Source of the DNA: Brucella pseudintermedia | GTDB taxonomy: Bacteria > Pseudomonadota > Alphaproteobacteria > Rhizobiales > Rhizobiaceae | Assembly: GCF_008932435.1 (NCBI RefSeq) | Contig: NZ_WBWE01000009.1 | Coordinates: 1-64,000 of the forward strand | Direction of reading: 5' to 3' | Length of the DNA stretch: 64,000 nucleotides | In this document: piece after piece, positions 20,006 through 31,713 of the stretch | How positions within the stretch are numbered: position 1 is the stretch's first letter | Layout: each line of letters begins with the position of its first letter | Notes under the pieces: generated by a model | What the model was told of the DNA's origin: nothing | Seen by the model: only the letters and a program-made list of their open reading frames with translations | Databases searched by the model: none | Translations under genes and position numbers: made by a program

Positions 20006-20422
20006 TCACAGAAGATCAAGCAGGAAGGGGATCAGCGGTTCGTCGGCGGGCGGCATCGGATAGTCGCGCATATCCTTCGGGCGAACCCATTTCAGCGCCT
20101 GCCCTTCGAGCCCCCTCGCAATGCCTTCATAACGGCGGCAGACATAGAGCGGCATGAGCAGATGAAAATCATCATAGGTGTGGCTCGCGAAGGTCAGCGG
20201 CGCAAGGCAGGCCGCTTTCGTGGTAATGCCGATTTCCTCCTGCAGTTCGCGGATCAGCGTTTCTTCGGGCGTCTCGCCCGGCTCCACCTTGCCACCGGGA
20301 AATTCCCACAGCCCGGCAAGCTGCTTGCCTTCCGGGCGTTGCGTGAGCAAAACCCGCCCATCCGAATCGACCAGCGCGCAAGCCGCGACCAGTAGAATGC
20401 GGCGTTCCTTCACCTCGGTCAT
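20006..20422 (-). CDS. mutT: Nudix hydrolase MutT (8-oxo-dGTP diphosphatase type)
   Basis: This 138-residue Nudix enzyme should cleanse oxidised nucleotides. The Nudix box is complete, GGKVEPGETPEETL followed by RELQEEIG, with the preceding LLTQRPEGKQLAGLWEFPGG typical of MutT. The start ATG overlaps the stop of the upstream acetyltransferase gene as ATGA, so the two are translationally coupled. The longer open frame above it belongs to the overlap and is not used. Confidence 0.92.
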   Translation of the reverse strand: MTEVKERRILLVAACALVDSDGRVLLTQRPEGKQLAGLWEFPGGKVEPGETPEETLIRELQEEIGITTKAACLAPLTFASHTYDDFHLLMPLYVCRRYEGIARGLEGQALKWVRPKDMRDYPMPPADEPLIPFLLDLL

Positions 20423-21189
20423 TTCTCGCTGCTCTCCCGATAGGCATAGCGATAGGCTTCCTGAAAGCCGAAGCTCCCGTAAAGCGCAAGCCCGGCCACA
20501 TTGTCCGCCTCGATTTGCAGCCACGCCGTCTTCGCGCCAAGCTTTGCCGCCCATTTGAGCGCAGAACCGACAATCGCATGCCCGTGGCCGCGACGTCTTG
20601 CGCCCGGCAGCGTTCCGACATCGAACAGACCCGCCATCACGCCGTCCTGCACGCAAAGCAGGTTGGATACGGCCCGCCCGCCTTCTTCCAGCACGAACAT
20701 GCCCTTGTTCGGACGAACATTGGTAAGAAGCTCGGAAAAACCGGGGCGCATATCCTCGGGCCTTTCGTGGATGGAAAGCGAGGCATCCACGAAACGGCCA
20801 ATGTCTTTCAGGGGAATCTGGTCAACGGCGTTCGACAGATCGAGTTCCTCGAGATTTGCGGTCATCACGATGGTTTCGTCCCGCCGCTTCCAGCCGAGCC
20901 CTTCGAGATAATCCTCGAGCTCGCGCGGTGCGAGCGGCGAAAGCCGGAAGCAGGGAACCCGGCCATAGGCGCGAAAACGCTGCGCCGCCAGTTCAACACG
21001 CGTTGGAATATCGCGTGTGTCGCCGGGATCGAGCGGATTGACCGAGTTGAGACGCCGGGACGGATGCGCAGCGGTCATGCGTATCGCCCATGTGCCGTCA
21101 TAATGGACCGATGTGGCGGGCCAGGCACGGAAGCCGACGGCTTCCAGCTGGCGAACGATGGCGAGGCTTGGAGTGCTGTTTTGTTCCAT
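20419..21189 (-). CDS. GNAT family N-acetyltransferase
   Basis: This protein of about 256 residues has a C-terminal acetyl-CoA-binding region with GTLPGARRRGHGHAIVGSAL and ALYGSFGFQEAYRYAYR, characteristic of GNAT motifs A and B. The substrate is unknown. The frame can begin at a TTG at 21201 overlapping the argJ stop; I prefer the ATG at 21189. argJ, this gene and mutT form a tight leftward cluster, an order common in this group. Confidence 0.85.
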   Translation of the reverse strand: MEQNSTPSLAIVRQLEAVGFRAWPATSVHYDGTWAIRMTAAHPSRRLNSVNPLDPGDTRDIPTRVELAAQRFRAYGRVPCFRLSPLAPRELEDYLEGLGWKRRDETIVMTANLEELDLSNAVDQIPLKDIGRFVDASLSIHERPEDMRPGFSELLTNVRPNKGMFVLEEGGRAVSNLLCVQDGVMAGLFDVGTLPGARRRGHGHAIVGSALKWAAKLGAKTAWLQIEADNVAGLALYGSFGFQEAYRYAYRESSEK

Positions 21190-21197
21190 CGGTTCGA

Positions 21198-22439
21198 TCA
21201 ACTTCTGTAATCGCCGTTGATCGCTACATATTCCTTGGTGAGATCGCAGGTCCAGACGGTTGCCTTGCCCTTGCCTATACCCAGATCGACACGAATGCGA
21301 ATATCCTCGCCCTGCATATAGGCGGAGGTCGCTTCTTCCGAATAGGCCGGATCTCGCTCGCCCTGATGCGCAACGCGAATATCGCCGAACCAGATCGCGA
21401 GCCGGTCACGGTCGGCAGGTTCGCCAGCCTTGCCGACAGCCATGACCACGCGCCCCCAATTTGCGTCCTCTCCGGCGACGGCCGTCTTGACCAGCGGCGA
21501 ATTGGCGATGGAAAGCGCGATCTTCTTGGCGGAACCCGCAGACTTTGCGCCTGTCACTTCCACTTCCACCATCTTGCGCGCGCCTTCGCCGTCGCGCACG
21601 ACCTGCAACGCCAGCGATTTCAGGAGGCGGCCGAGCGCCTTCTTGAACTCTCCGAGCCGCTTGTCGGCAGGATCGGTGATTTCCGGGGCACCACGCTCCG
21701 CCGCCGTGCCGGTGGCAAACAGCATCAGCGTATCCGATGTGGATGTGTCGCTATCCACCGTCACGGCATTGAAGGTCGAGCCGACCCCCTTCGACAGAAG
21801 GCTTTGCAGCACATGCGCCTTGATCGGCGCATCGGTGACAACAAAGGACAGCATCGTCGCCATATCCGGCGCAATCATGCCTGCGCCCTTGGCGATACCG
21901 TTGATGGTGACCGGGACCTGACCGAGCAGCACCGTTTCGGTCGCAACTTTCGGATAGGTATCGGTGGTCATGATTGCCTTGGCGGCTTCGATCCAGAAAT
22001 CCTCGACCGCATCCTTGTTCATGTCGCCAAGCAGATGGGCGAACTTGGCAGCATCGAGCGGTTCGCCGATCACGCCGGTTGAAGCGAGAAACACATCAGT
22101 CGTGGCGCAACCGACCGCTTCGGCGGCGGCTTCAGCCGTTGCCTCCGTCGCCGCGCGACCCTTGATGCCGGTAAAGGCATTGGCATTGCCGGAGTTGACG
22201 ACGACGGCGCGGGCTTTTCCGTGCACGAGATTGCGGCGGCAAAAATCGACCGGCGCCGACGGGCAAAGCGAACGCGTGAAGACGCCGGCGGCTTCGGCTG
22301 GCCGGTCGAAGACCATCAACATCACATCCGTTCGCCCCTTATACTTGATCCCGGCGGCGGCAGTGGCAATGCGCACGCCATGGACAACCGGCATGGTGGG
22401 ATAGTGTTTTGGTGCGAGCGGAGAAACTGACGCGGACAT
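21198..22439 (-). CDS. argJ: Bifunctional ornithine acetyltransferase / N-acetylglutamate synthase
   Basis: This 413-residue enzyme recycles the acetyl group from N-acetylornithine to glutamate in arginine synthesis. ArgJ is made as a precursor that cleaves itself before the nucleophilic Thr; here the site is A194-T195 in [16 protein letters not shown]. Other family segments are [12 protein letters not shown] and the C-terminal [11 protein letters not shown]. It is followed by the GNAT and mutT genes without a gap, and a terminator separates it from the isomerase gene upstream. Confidence 0.97.
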   Translation of the reverse strand: MSASVSPLAPKHYPTMPVVHGVRIATAAAGIKYKGRTDVMLMVFDRPAEAAGVFTRSLCPSAPVDFCRRNLVHGKARAVVVNSGNANAFTGIKGRAATEATAEAAAEAVGCATTDVFLASTGVIGEPLDAAKFAHLLGDMNKDAVEDFWIEAAKAIMTTDTYPKVATETVLLGQVPVTINGIAKGAGMIAPDMATMLSFVVTDAPIKAHVLQSLLSKGVGSTFNAVTVDSDTSTSDTLMLFATGTAAERGAPEITDPADKRLGEFKKALGRLLKSLALQVVRDGEGARKMVEVEVTGAKSAGSAKKIALSIANSPLVKTAVAGEDANWGRVVMAVGKAGEPADRDRLAIWFGDIRVAHQGERDPAYSEEATSAYMQGEDIRIRVDLGIGKGKATVWTCDLTKEYVAINGDYRS

Positions 22440-22586
22440 ATGTGCCTCAATGGGATGCGGTTTCGTAGAAAATCCGGAAATCGCAATGCCATCAAATGGC
22501 TGTTACGTGTTTTCGGATTCAAAAGCCTGACGCGCGCATTGGAAAGGTTTGCGGTCTAAAATCAAGCGGGAAACGCAAGATGGAAA

Positions 22587-22614
22587 TAAAAAACGCCCCG
22601 GCGAGCCGGGGCGT
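22587..22614 (-). terminator. Terminator of the parvulin isomerase gene
   Basis: ACGCCCCG (22593-22600) and CGGGGCGT (22607-22614) form a GC-rich stem with a GCGAGC loop, 20 bases past the stop. On the minus strand it runs into a T-rich tract. Confidence 0.88.
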
Positions 22615-22633
22615 CGATGCTTGAAGCGTGATT

Positions 22634-23614
22634 TTACTGCTGCGGAGCAGCGTCTTCCGGCCCGTCATCCGTGTCCGCGCCTTCCTGGGCAGCGGCAGCA
22701 TCCTTCATGGCCTTCTCGACGGCCGGGTCCTTGTAGTCAATCTTCATGCCGTCACGCAGCTTCTTGACGGTTTCGACATAACGCTCGCGCATGATGATCG
22801 AGCGGATCTGGTCCTTGACCTGATCGAATGCCGGAGGCTGCTTTGTGCGACGGTCTTCCAGCTGGATGACATGGAAGCCGAACTGGGACTGTACCGGTTC
22901 CTTGGTGTATTCGCCGGGCTTCAGCGCAAAGGCAGCCTTTTCAAATTCCGGCACCATCTGGCCTTCGGTGAAATAGCCGAGGTCGCCGCCGTTGGAAGCC
23001 GTGCCGTCGGTCGAGCTTTCCTTGGCAAGGTCCTCGAACTTGGCGCCGCCTTCAAGCTTCTTGATGATGGCTTCGGCTTCTTCCTTGGTCTTCACGAGGA
23101 TGTGACGCGCCCGCACTTCCACCTGCGGCGGCATGGCTGCAATTTCCTTGTCGTAGCGCGCACGAACGTCGTCATCGCTGATCTTGTCGACAACGGCATC
23201 CTTGAAATATTCGTTATGGAGCGCACGTTCACGGAGGAACTCCATGCGATCCTTGAATTCCTTCGACTGATCGAGCTTTTCCTTTTCCGCTTCGCCAGCC
23301 ATTGCCTTGATGTCAATCAGGGCAGCGAGCGCGGCCAGGCGGCGCTGCTCGGCAGGAAGGCGAGAGAACTGCGGATCGAGATCGCCAGCAGCCTGATCGA
23401 CCTCACCAACGGTGATGTCCTTGCCGTTGACGGTCGCCAGAACCTTCGATGGGTCTTCCTTTTCTGCGGGCGCTGCAGCCGGTGCAGCAGCAGGCTTTCC
23501 GGCATCCTGTGCGAATGCGGCGCCTGTGTAGCCTGCCAGTGCCACCGAGGCCGCCAGAGACATGCCGACAGCAGCGAGAGCCTTGCGATAAGGGACTTTC
23601 AGAATGGCTTTCAT
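22634..23614 (-). CDS. Periplasmic parvulin-type peptidyl-prolyl isomerase
   Basis: This 326-residue protein has a signal peptide (about 1-31, cleavage after AFA), an Ala/Pro linker and a SurA-like helical N-domain. The parvulin domain begins RARHILVKTKEEAEAI and continues to GFHVIQLEDRR; a low-complexity Asp/Glu/Ala tail follows. It should help fold outer-membrane or periplasmic proteins. The ATG at 23614 follows GGGGAG; the longer frame above it is excluded. It diverges from secA, which places an export ATPase and an export chaperone back to back. Confidence 0.9.
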   Translation of the reverse strand: MKAILKVPYRKALAAVGMSLAASVALAGYTGAAFAQDAGKPAAAPAAAPAEKEDPSKVLATVNGKDITVGEVDQAAGDLDPQFSRLPAEQRRLAALAALIDIKAMAGEAEKEKLDQSKEFKDRMEFLRERALHNEYFKDAVVDKISDDDVRARYDKEIAAMPPQVEVRARHILVKTKEEAEAIIKKLEGGAKFEDLAKESSTDGTASNGGDLGYFTEGQMVPEFEKAAFALKPGEYTKEPVQSQFGFHVIQLEDRRTKQPPAFDQVKDQIRSIIMRERYVETVKKLRDGMKIDYKDPAVEKAMKDAAAAQEGADTDDGPEDAAPQQ

Positions 23615-23726
23615 ATGGAATTCTCCCCTTCGTGACCGCTTACCGGCCCGATGAATGCGGCGGAATTTGGCCCGGATACCTTCAATATTGCAACAAAGGA
23701 AAGGATTTCGAGCCTTTAGAGCAACG

Positions 23727-23755
23727 TTGACATCGCCCGAAGCCCCTCTTATCTG
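23727..23755 (+). promoter_or_regulatory. Probable secA promoter
   Basis: TTGACA (23727-23732), 17 bases, then TATCTG (23750-23755). This would give a 5' untranslated region of about 160 bases before secA. The -35 is perfect and the -10 matches only in its first half. Confidence 0.55.
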
Positions 23756-23879
23756 TCCTTCGGCTTTACGTCCAGTAAGGGGCGGGGGAATTGCGCCGGA
23801 AATGCGCCGTATCTGGCAGCTTTCGCAGCGCAGTTTTCTTGCAATTGTTTCAATACGCGTGAATAAAGCATTCGACATT

Positions 23880-23897
23880 GCCGGAAGCGCTTCCGGC
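23880..23897 (+). promoter_or_regulatory. Perfect palindrome in the secA leader
   Basis: GCCGGAAGCGCTTCCGGC is an 18-base perfect palindrome ending 24 bases before the secA start and just ahead of its Shine-Dalgarno AGGAAAGGA. As RNA it would form a seven-pair hairpin with a GCGC loop; as DNA it could be an operator. Confidence 0.5.
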
Positions 23898-23921
23898 TGA
23901 ACGGACAGGAAAGGACCAGTG

Positions 23922-26642
<2,721 letters not shown>

Positions 26643-26670
26643 TGTGAGCCAAGCTCGACCATCGTTTCAA

Positions 26671-26712
26671 TGAACGAACCCCGGCAAGCAATTTGCCGGG
26701 GTTTCTCGTTCA
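26671..26712 (+). terminator. Terminator of secA
   Basis: AACCCCGGCAA (26677-26687) and TTGCCGGGGTT (26693-26703) form the core stem. It is extended outward by TGAACGA (26671-26677) with TCGTTCA (26706-26712). Confidence 0.85.
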
Positions 26713-27075
26713 GCCAGCGATCTGCGCTGACAGATGGAACCAACTCTATGTTCGCTTTAATTTAGATGACTCAAATATAGATGGCGTTTAGAAAATACTC
26801 ACTATTCCTTGATGTCTCGCGATCTTGGAAAGATTAGACTTTTTCTTTTCCTCTTTATAAAGAACTCTTGCCTAAGGTCTCCATGCGGACGAGCAACAAA
26901 GCGCGGATGCGAAAAGCCGGGTTGCCCGGTATAAAATGAACAGGCCCGAAGAGGCCTGCAAAGACAGGGTTGGCAAACAGTGCGGTTTTCGGCAGCTGAA
27001 ACGGCGAGCCGGTTTTTACCCGGCAGGATCGCGGTCAGGCTTCGTCCCGTGACGGAGCGGCTGGATGCCGTGCTT
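26713..27075. other. AT-rich intergenic region before the flippase gene
   Basis: I see no gene here. The first 150 bases are clearly more AT-rich than their surroundings. A CAGGCC-CGAAGA-GGCCTG hairpin lies at 26941-26958. The flippase frame is open from a GTG at 26980, so part of this region may be coding if that start is used. Confidence 0.4.
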
Positions 27076-28395
27076 ATGGACAACGGACCGCAGGCGAGCG
27101 CACAGCGCTCTTCTCTCGCAGCCTTTTCAGTCCGTGTGGCAAGCGCTGGTATCGCTCTTCTGTCTCAGGTCATTCTGGCGCGCTGGATGGGTGAATTTGA
27201 ATACGGCGTTTTCGTTCTCGTCTGGCTGGCCATGATTATCATGGGCGATCTGGCCTGTTTCGGACTGCATACGACGATCATCCGCTTCGTGCCGGAATAT
27301 GTGCAGCGCCAGTCATTCGGCCTTGTACGAGGCATCATTGCGACCGGACGCATTTTTGCTTTCACAGCCGCCACATTGCTCGCGCTTCTGGGGACGAGCC
27401 TGTTGCTTCTGCTCAAGGACCATGTCGCGAGCTATTATCTCGCGCCATTCATCCTTGGCTTTATATGCCTGCCGATGATCGCACTCGGCAATATGCTGGA
27501 TGGCATCGCGCGCTCGCGCACCTGGGTCATGATGGCGCTGACGCCAAGCTATATCGTCCGCCCAATCCTGGTTCTCCTGTTCATGATCATCGCGCATAAG
27601 GCGGGATTGCCTTCAACTGCAAACGTTGCGCTAGCTCTGTCGATCGCAGCGACCTGGATCACCACAGCGGGCCAGTTTTTGACAGTTGACCGTTCGTTGA
27701 AAGCGGATATCCCCGCCGCAGCGACTGACCGGCGTTTTGGCGAGTGGATCAAAGTCTCCCTGCCGATTTTTCTCGTGGAAGGTTTTTTCTTCCTGCTCAT
27801 CAATGTCGATGTTCTTATGGTCGGCCACGCGCTCGATCCCGAGCATGTGGCGATCTATTTTGCCGCAACGAAGATCATGGCATTGGCCCATTTCGTCTAT
27901 TTTGCGGTGAAGGCCAGCGTCGCCCAGCGTTATTCCGACTTGCTCCACAGTGGCGACCGCGCCGAGTTTGCAAGCTTTGCGGAAGCATCCGTTCGTTGGA
28001 CATTCTGGCCCACATTGTTCCTCGGTGCCGTCATTTTGCTGACTGGGTATCCGTTGCTACGGCTTTTCGGTCCGGCCTTCACAGCCGGCTATCCGCTTCT
28101 GTTCATCCTTATCATCGGGGTAGTCGCGCGCGCCAGCGTTGGCCCGGCGGAAAGCCTTCTCAATATGTCGGGGAAGCAGAACATCTGTGCGCTTCTCTAT
28201 GCAGCAACACTCGCCGTCAATGTTATTCTCAATCTGGTGCTGATACCGCAGTTCGGCCTGACGGGCGCTGCCGTCTCGACCGCCATCGCCATGCTGATGG
28301 AGGCCGCACTTCTCTCGACCGCCGTGTCAGGCACCTTGCACATAACCATGTTCATTCTCATTCCACGTGCCAAGACCTCGGAGGGAACTTCGTAA
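27076..28395 (+). CDS. Polysaccharide flippase-like membrane protein (MATE/Wzx type)
   Basis: This protein of about 439 residues has 12 or so transmembrane segments with the oligosaccharidyl-lipid flippase pattern and a polysaccharide-synthesis C-terminal region. It probably moves a lipid-linked sugar across the inner membrane. Start choice is uncertain: no Shine-Dalgarno is strong, and the frame opens with GTG at 26980 or GTG at 27049. I use the ATG at 27076, giving a short cytoplasmic tail. The stop overlaps the start of the next gene as TAATG, so the acetyltransferase is translationally coupled. Confidence 0.82.
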   Translation: MDNGPQASAQRSSLAAFSVRVASAGIALLSQVILARWMGEFEYGVFVLVWLAMIIMGDLACFGLHTTIIRFVPEYVQRQSFGLVRGIIATGRIFAFTAATLLALLGTSLLLLLKDHVASYYLAPFILGFICLPMIALGNMLDGIARSRTWVMMALTPSYIVRPILVLLFMIIAHKAGLPSTANVALALSIAATWITTAGQFLTVDRSLKADIPAAATDRRFGEWIKVSLPIFLVEGFFFLLINVDVLMVGHALDPEHVAIYFAATKIMALAHFVYFAVKASVAQRYSDLLHSGDRAEFASFAEASVRWTFWPTLFLGAVILLTGYPLLRLFGPAFTAGYPLLFILIIGVVARASVGPAESLLNMSGKQNICALLYAATLAVNVILNLVLIPQFGLTGAAVSTAIAMLMEAALLSTAVSGTLHITMFILIPRAKTSEGTS

Positions 28396-29681
28396 TGGCC
28401 GCGAAACCTTTGCTCGAAGAATCGGCAGGCGGAAATGCTGCCCACATCGTTTCGGAACTATCCGAGAGCGGCCTGGCGCATGAAGCCCTCAAGAAGCTTG
28501 AGGAGAGCCTGCACAGTGGCGACATACCGCGCAAGCTGGCGATCTATGGCGCGGCGGCGGGCTTTGAATTGCGCGACGAGCTTGATCATCTGAGCAACCG
28601 TACCGTCGAACCGAACGTGTTCTTCAATGCGCGGTTTCTGGCGCCGGCCATGCCGCGCCTCGAAGATCGCGAAGTTCGCTTCATGGTCATGCGCGACGAG
28701 AACGAAATCCGCAGCCGCCTGCGCTTCGTCATGCCCTATACGATCGAGCGCCCCGGCCTGCCGCTTTCAACGCCCGTTATTCGTGCCTGGTCGACACCTT
28801 TCGGACCACAGGGTACACCGCTCATCGACCAGGACGATCCTGTCGGCGTATTGGAAGATCTGTTCGATATTCTTGCACGCAGGCACCTCAAGATGCCCGA
28901 CGTACTTGTCCTGCCGGAGATGCGGGCCGACGGCCCGGCGGCACGACTGATCCGTTCGGTCGCGGTCGGGCGGCAATTGCCTTTGGTCGCCATAGAACAG
29001 AAGGAGCGCCCCTTTCTCGACAGCGATCTGGACGGCGACGCCTATATCCGGCAAGCCATCGGCGCACACCATCGGCGAGACTATAATCGCCTGTGGCGCA
29101 GGCTGGCGGAAAAGGGCGAACTTGCCTATCGCGTCGCCCGCACGCCCGACGAAGTGCGCCACGCCTTCGAACATTTCCTGACGCTCGAGGCAGGTGGCTG
29201 GAAAGGCAAGCGTGGCACCGCCATGGCCGTTGACCGGTTTCGCGCCGCCTTTGCCCGCGAGGCAGTAAACAATCTTGCCGAACGTGACTGCGTGCGCGTA
29301 CACACGCTTGAACTTGACGGACGGGTCATTGCCATCCTGATCGTCTTCACGGTTTCAGGGGAAGCCTGGACCTGGAAGACGGCCTATGACGAGAGCCTGA
29401 ACGCCTGGTCGCCCGGCGTGCTTCTGATGATTGAAGTCGTAAAGAACCATCTCAACGATCCAAACATCAACCGCACCGATTCCTGTGCGGTGCCTGACCA
29501 TCCAGTTATGACGCGGCTATTTGATTCGCGCCAAACGATCGAAACTCTGGTCATCGGGCTCAATCCGGCTACCGACAAGCTGGTTCGCCAGGCCGCATCG
29601 CAGATCCACCTTTATCAGCGGACGCGCAATCTGGCCCGGATTCTGCGCAATCGCATCCGCAGTATCGCTGAAAGAAAATAG
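28395..29681 (+). CDS. GNAT acetyltransferase, CelD/BcsL-like
   Basis: This 428-residue protein has a C-terminal GNAT-like fold of the CelD/FemAB type: FLTLEAGGWKGKRGTAM, VRVHTLELDGRVIAILIVF and a WTWKTAYDESLNAWSPGVLL segment. Relatives acylate polysaccharides or polysaccharide precursors. The ATG follows GAGGGA and overlaps the flippase stop by one base. Flippase plus acyltransferase suggests a two-gene unit that exports and decorates a surface glycan; the glycan is not known. The frame extends upstream to 27744 inside the flippase gene, which is only an overlap. Confidence 0.82.
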   Translation: MAAKPLLEESAGGNAAHIVSELSESGLAHEALKKLEESLHSGDIPRKLAIYGAAAGFELRDELDHLSNRTVEPNVFFNARFLAPAMPRLEDREVRFMVMRDENEIRSRLRFVMPYTIERPGLPLSTPVIRAWSTPFGPQGTPLIDQDDPVGVLEDLFDILARRHLKMPDVLVLPEMRADGPAARLIRSVAVGRQLPLVAIEQKERPFLDSDLDGDAYIRQAIGAHHRRDYNRLWRRLAEKGELAYRVARTPDEVRHAFEHFLTLEAGGWKGKRGTAMAVDRFRAAFAREAVNNLAERDCVRVHTLELDGRVIAILIVFTVSGEAWTWKTAYDESLNAWSPGVLLMIEVVKNHLNDPNINRTDSCAVPDHPVMTRLFDSRQTIETLVIGLNPATDKLVRQAASQIHLYQRTRNLARILRNRIRSIAERK

Positions 29682-29854
29682 AGCCGGATTAAAGTAACCT
29701 TAAAAAAGCCCAGAATTCGCTGTCCTGAATTTCCGATCCCCGAATTTACCGGGCAATAGATGTGCGGTTGCAGCTTTTGCGGAAGCCCTGCGAAGCTCAT
29801 CTATGACGGCTCCCATCGGCCGGTAGCGGCCAAATCGGATTTGAAGGTTCAGGA

Positions 29855-31489
29855 ATGCGATTTCCACGCCCGTCCATCGCCAGCGGTACGCTTTGCGTTC
29901 TGACCGCGATCTATCTTCTGGCCTTCACGAACACTTCTTTCTGGCAGCGGCTTATCGCCTATTTTTCCGATCACCCGCTAAAGCTTGTCGTTGCTGCAGC
30001 AGCCATCCTCCTCATCCATATAGCCGTTCTGATGGCTTTTTCCGCGAAATATGTCATCAAGCCGGTTCTCATTTTCGCCGTATGGGTCGCCGCCGGCGGG
30101 TCCTATTTTACGGATACTTTCGGTACGATCATCGACCGGAATGTAGTCGAGGCAACGTTTACGACGACAAAAGCCGAGTCGGGCCATCTGATAACGACGG
30201 GCTTTCTGCTGCATATGCTGCTTTATGCCGTCATTCCCTCGCTTCTCATCGTCTGGGTCCGCGTGAAACACCGGCCCTTGCTGCAGAAGCTTATGGTCAA
30301 TACCGTTTCGATCATCGCCTGCCTTGCCAGCGCTATAGCGCTGATCGGCTCCGATTATGGCAGCTTTTCGTCGATGTACCGCGAACATCGCTCCGACATC
30401 ATGGAACGATTGATGCCCGGAACGCCGATCAAGAGCACGGTGCAGTATATAGCCCACGACCTGAACGATAGGCAGATCGTGATGCAGCCGCTGGGCCTTG
30501 ACGCCCGACAGGCGCTGCCACCAGCGGCCTCCGGCAAAAAGCTCCTGACGGTCATCGTAGTGGGTGAAACGGCCCGCGCGAAGAATTTTAGCCTTTACGG
30601 CTATCCGCGGGAAACCAATCCCGAGCTCAAGCAGCAGGATATCGTCACCTTCACGAATACGACGAGTTGCGGCACAGACACTTCCGTTTCCGTGCCATGC
30701 ATGTTTTCGCCCTTTCCGCGCAAGGAATATTCGAGCTCAAAGTTCCATGGTTCGGAAAATCTGATGGATTTGCTCAATCATGCGGGCGTGCAGGTTTCGT
30801 GGTATGAAAACAACACCGGCAGCAAGGGCGTTTCAGACCGCATACCGACGGCAGATCTGCAGAATTCGAACAATGCGCAATATTGCGAAGGCGGCGAATG
30901 TCTCGACCAGATTCTGGTCGATCAACTGCGCGATCACCTGAAGGACGTAAGCGGCAATGCCACGATCGTCCTCCATATGACGGGCAGTCACGGGCCATCC
31001 TATTATCGCCGCTATCCGGCGGAATTCGCGAAGTTCAAACCGGAATGCCGCACGAGCGAATTTTCAGACTGCACCACGGACGAGATCGTCAATGCCTACG
31101 ATAATTCGATCCTCTATACCGATCACATATTGTCGGAGATCATCAATGTGCTGAAAGCAAGCGAGGACCGTTTTGCTCCGGCCATGATCTATATGTCCGA
31201 TCATGGCGAATCGCTGGGTGAGGATGGTCTTTATCTGCACGCAGCACCCTATTTCATCGCCCCTGACGTCCAGACCCATATCCCGTTCGTCGCGTGGTTC
31301 TCTCCAGACTATGCGAGCGCCACCGGGCTCGATACGGCCTGCGTCAAACAGGACGCTGCCGCGCCCGCCACTCACGACAATCTGTTCCACACGGTCATCG
31401 GCATGATGGGCGTGAAGACCTCGGCCTATGATCAGGCGCTCGACCGCTTTGCCAGTTGCCGGAAAGCCAATGTCGCGACGTCGAACTAG
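29855..31489 (+). CDS. eptA: Lipid A phosphoethanolamine transferase
   Basis: This 544-residue inner-membrane enzyme of the EptA/MCR family moves phosphoethanolamine from phosphatidylethanolamine to lipid A or core sugar, lowering charge and binding of polymyxins and host cationic peptides. Five transmembrane segments (about 1-165) precede a periplasmic sulfatase-fold domain. By spacing to MCR-1 the zinc and catalytic residues are E238, T276 (nucleophile), D449 and H450, with H379 binding substrate. C272 and C282 match a conserved disulfide. AGGA precedes the ATG. Brucella carries an orthologue (LptA). Confidence 0.95.
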   Translation: MRFPRPSIASGTLCVLTAIYLLAFTNTSFWQRLIAYFSDHPLKLVVAAAAILLIHIAVLMAFSAKYVIKPVLIFAVWVAAGGSYFTDTFGTIIDRNVVEATFTTTKAESGHLITTGFLLHMLLYAVIPSLLIVWVRVKHRPLLQKLMVNTVSIIACLASAIALIGSDYGSFSSMYREHRSDIMERLMPGTPIKSTVQYIAHDLNDRQIVMQPLGLDARQALPPAASGKKLLTVIVVGETARAKNFSLYGYPRETNPELKQQDIVTFTNTTSCGTDTSVSVPCMFSPFPRKEYSSSKFHGSENLMDLLNHAGVQVSWYENNTGSKGVSDRIPTADLQNSNNAQYCEGGECLDQILVDQLRDHLKDVSGNATIVLHMTGSHGPSYYRRYPAEFAKFKPECRTSEFSDCTTDEIVNAYDNSILYTDHILSEIINVLKASEDRFAPAMIYMSDHGESLGEDGLYLHAAPYFIAPDVQTHIPFVAWFSPDYASATGLDTACVKQDAAAPATHDNLFHTVIGMMGVKTSAYDQALDRFASCRKANVATSN

Positions 31490-31535
31490 TTAGGGTCACA
31501 CAAATACTGTCGATTATGCCAGCCAGACCAAGGAT

Positions 31536-31564
31536 TTGAGCCATACGGCAAAGCGTGATACACT
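31536..31564 (+). promoter_or_regulatory. Promoter of the small-ORF transcript downstream of eptA
   Basis: TTGAGC (31536-31541), 17 bases, TACACT (31559-31564). Initiation would fall near 31571, at the TGGGAG that also serves as ribosome-binding site for the first small ORF. Confidence 0.6.
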
Positions 31565-31581
31565 TCGTCTTGGGAGAGCGC

Positions 31582-31653
31582 ATGGACAGGCGGAAGAGGA
31601 GGTCCGCACCGGTGCAATCCGGCACTTCGAGCAAGTGCCTGAAGCCCGGATAA
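31582..31653 (+). CDS. Candidate 23-residue basic leader peptide
   Basis: This very short frame encodes a peptide beginning MDRRKRRSAPVQ and ending KCLKPG. It has a good Shine-Dalgarno (GGGAG, five-base spacing) and lies about 10 bases after the predicted transcription start. It overlaps two hairpins, GCGGA/TCCGC (31590-31607) and GGCACTT/AAGTGCC (31621-31639). It could be a leader peptide controlling the membrane ORF at 31714 or a small basic protein. The alternative is a structured RNA that contains a chance ORF. Confidence 0.4.
   Translation: MDRRKRRSAPVQSGTSSKCLKPG
31621..31639 (+). promoter_or_regulatory. Hairpin in the small-ORF leader
   Basis: GGCACTT-CGAGC-AAGTGCC is a perfect seven-pair hairpin. 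It competes with CCGG-TGCAAT-CCGG (31609-31622), so two alternative folds exist. It lies inside the 23-residue ORF, 75 bases before the next small ORF. Confidence 0.45.
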
Positions 31654-31713
31654 AATAATAAGCTTCCGTCTGGCTCAAACGCTGTCGCGCCCTCCCGGGG
31701 AAGGAGATGCGCC

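Noticed and set aside
27744-28394. N-terminal extension of the CelD-like acetyltransferase to 645 residues
   Set aside because: The added part lies inside the flippase gene in another frame and has no hydrophobic or GNAT-like pattern; the ATG at 28395 has a good ribosome-binding site.
31604-31640. A cobalamin-riboswitch-like string (GGTGCAATCCGGCAC) downstream of eptA
   Set aside because: Only this short resemblance exists. The GCCACTG and CCCGC-ACTGT boxes and the overall fold are absent, and no B12 gene follows.
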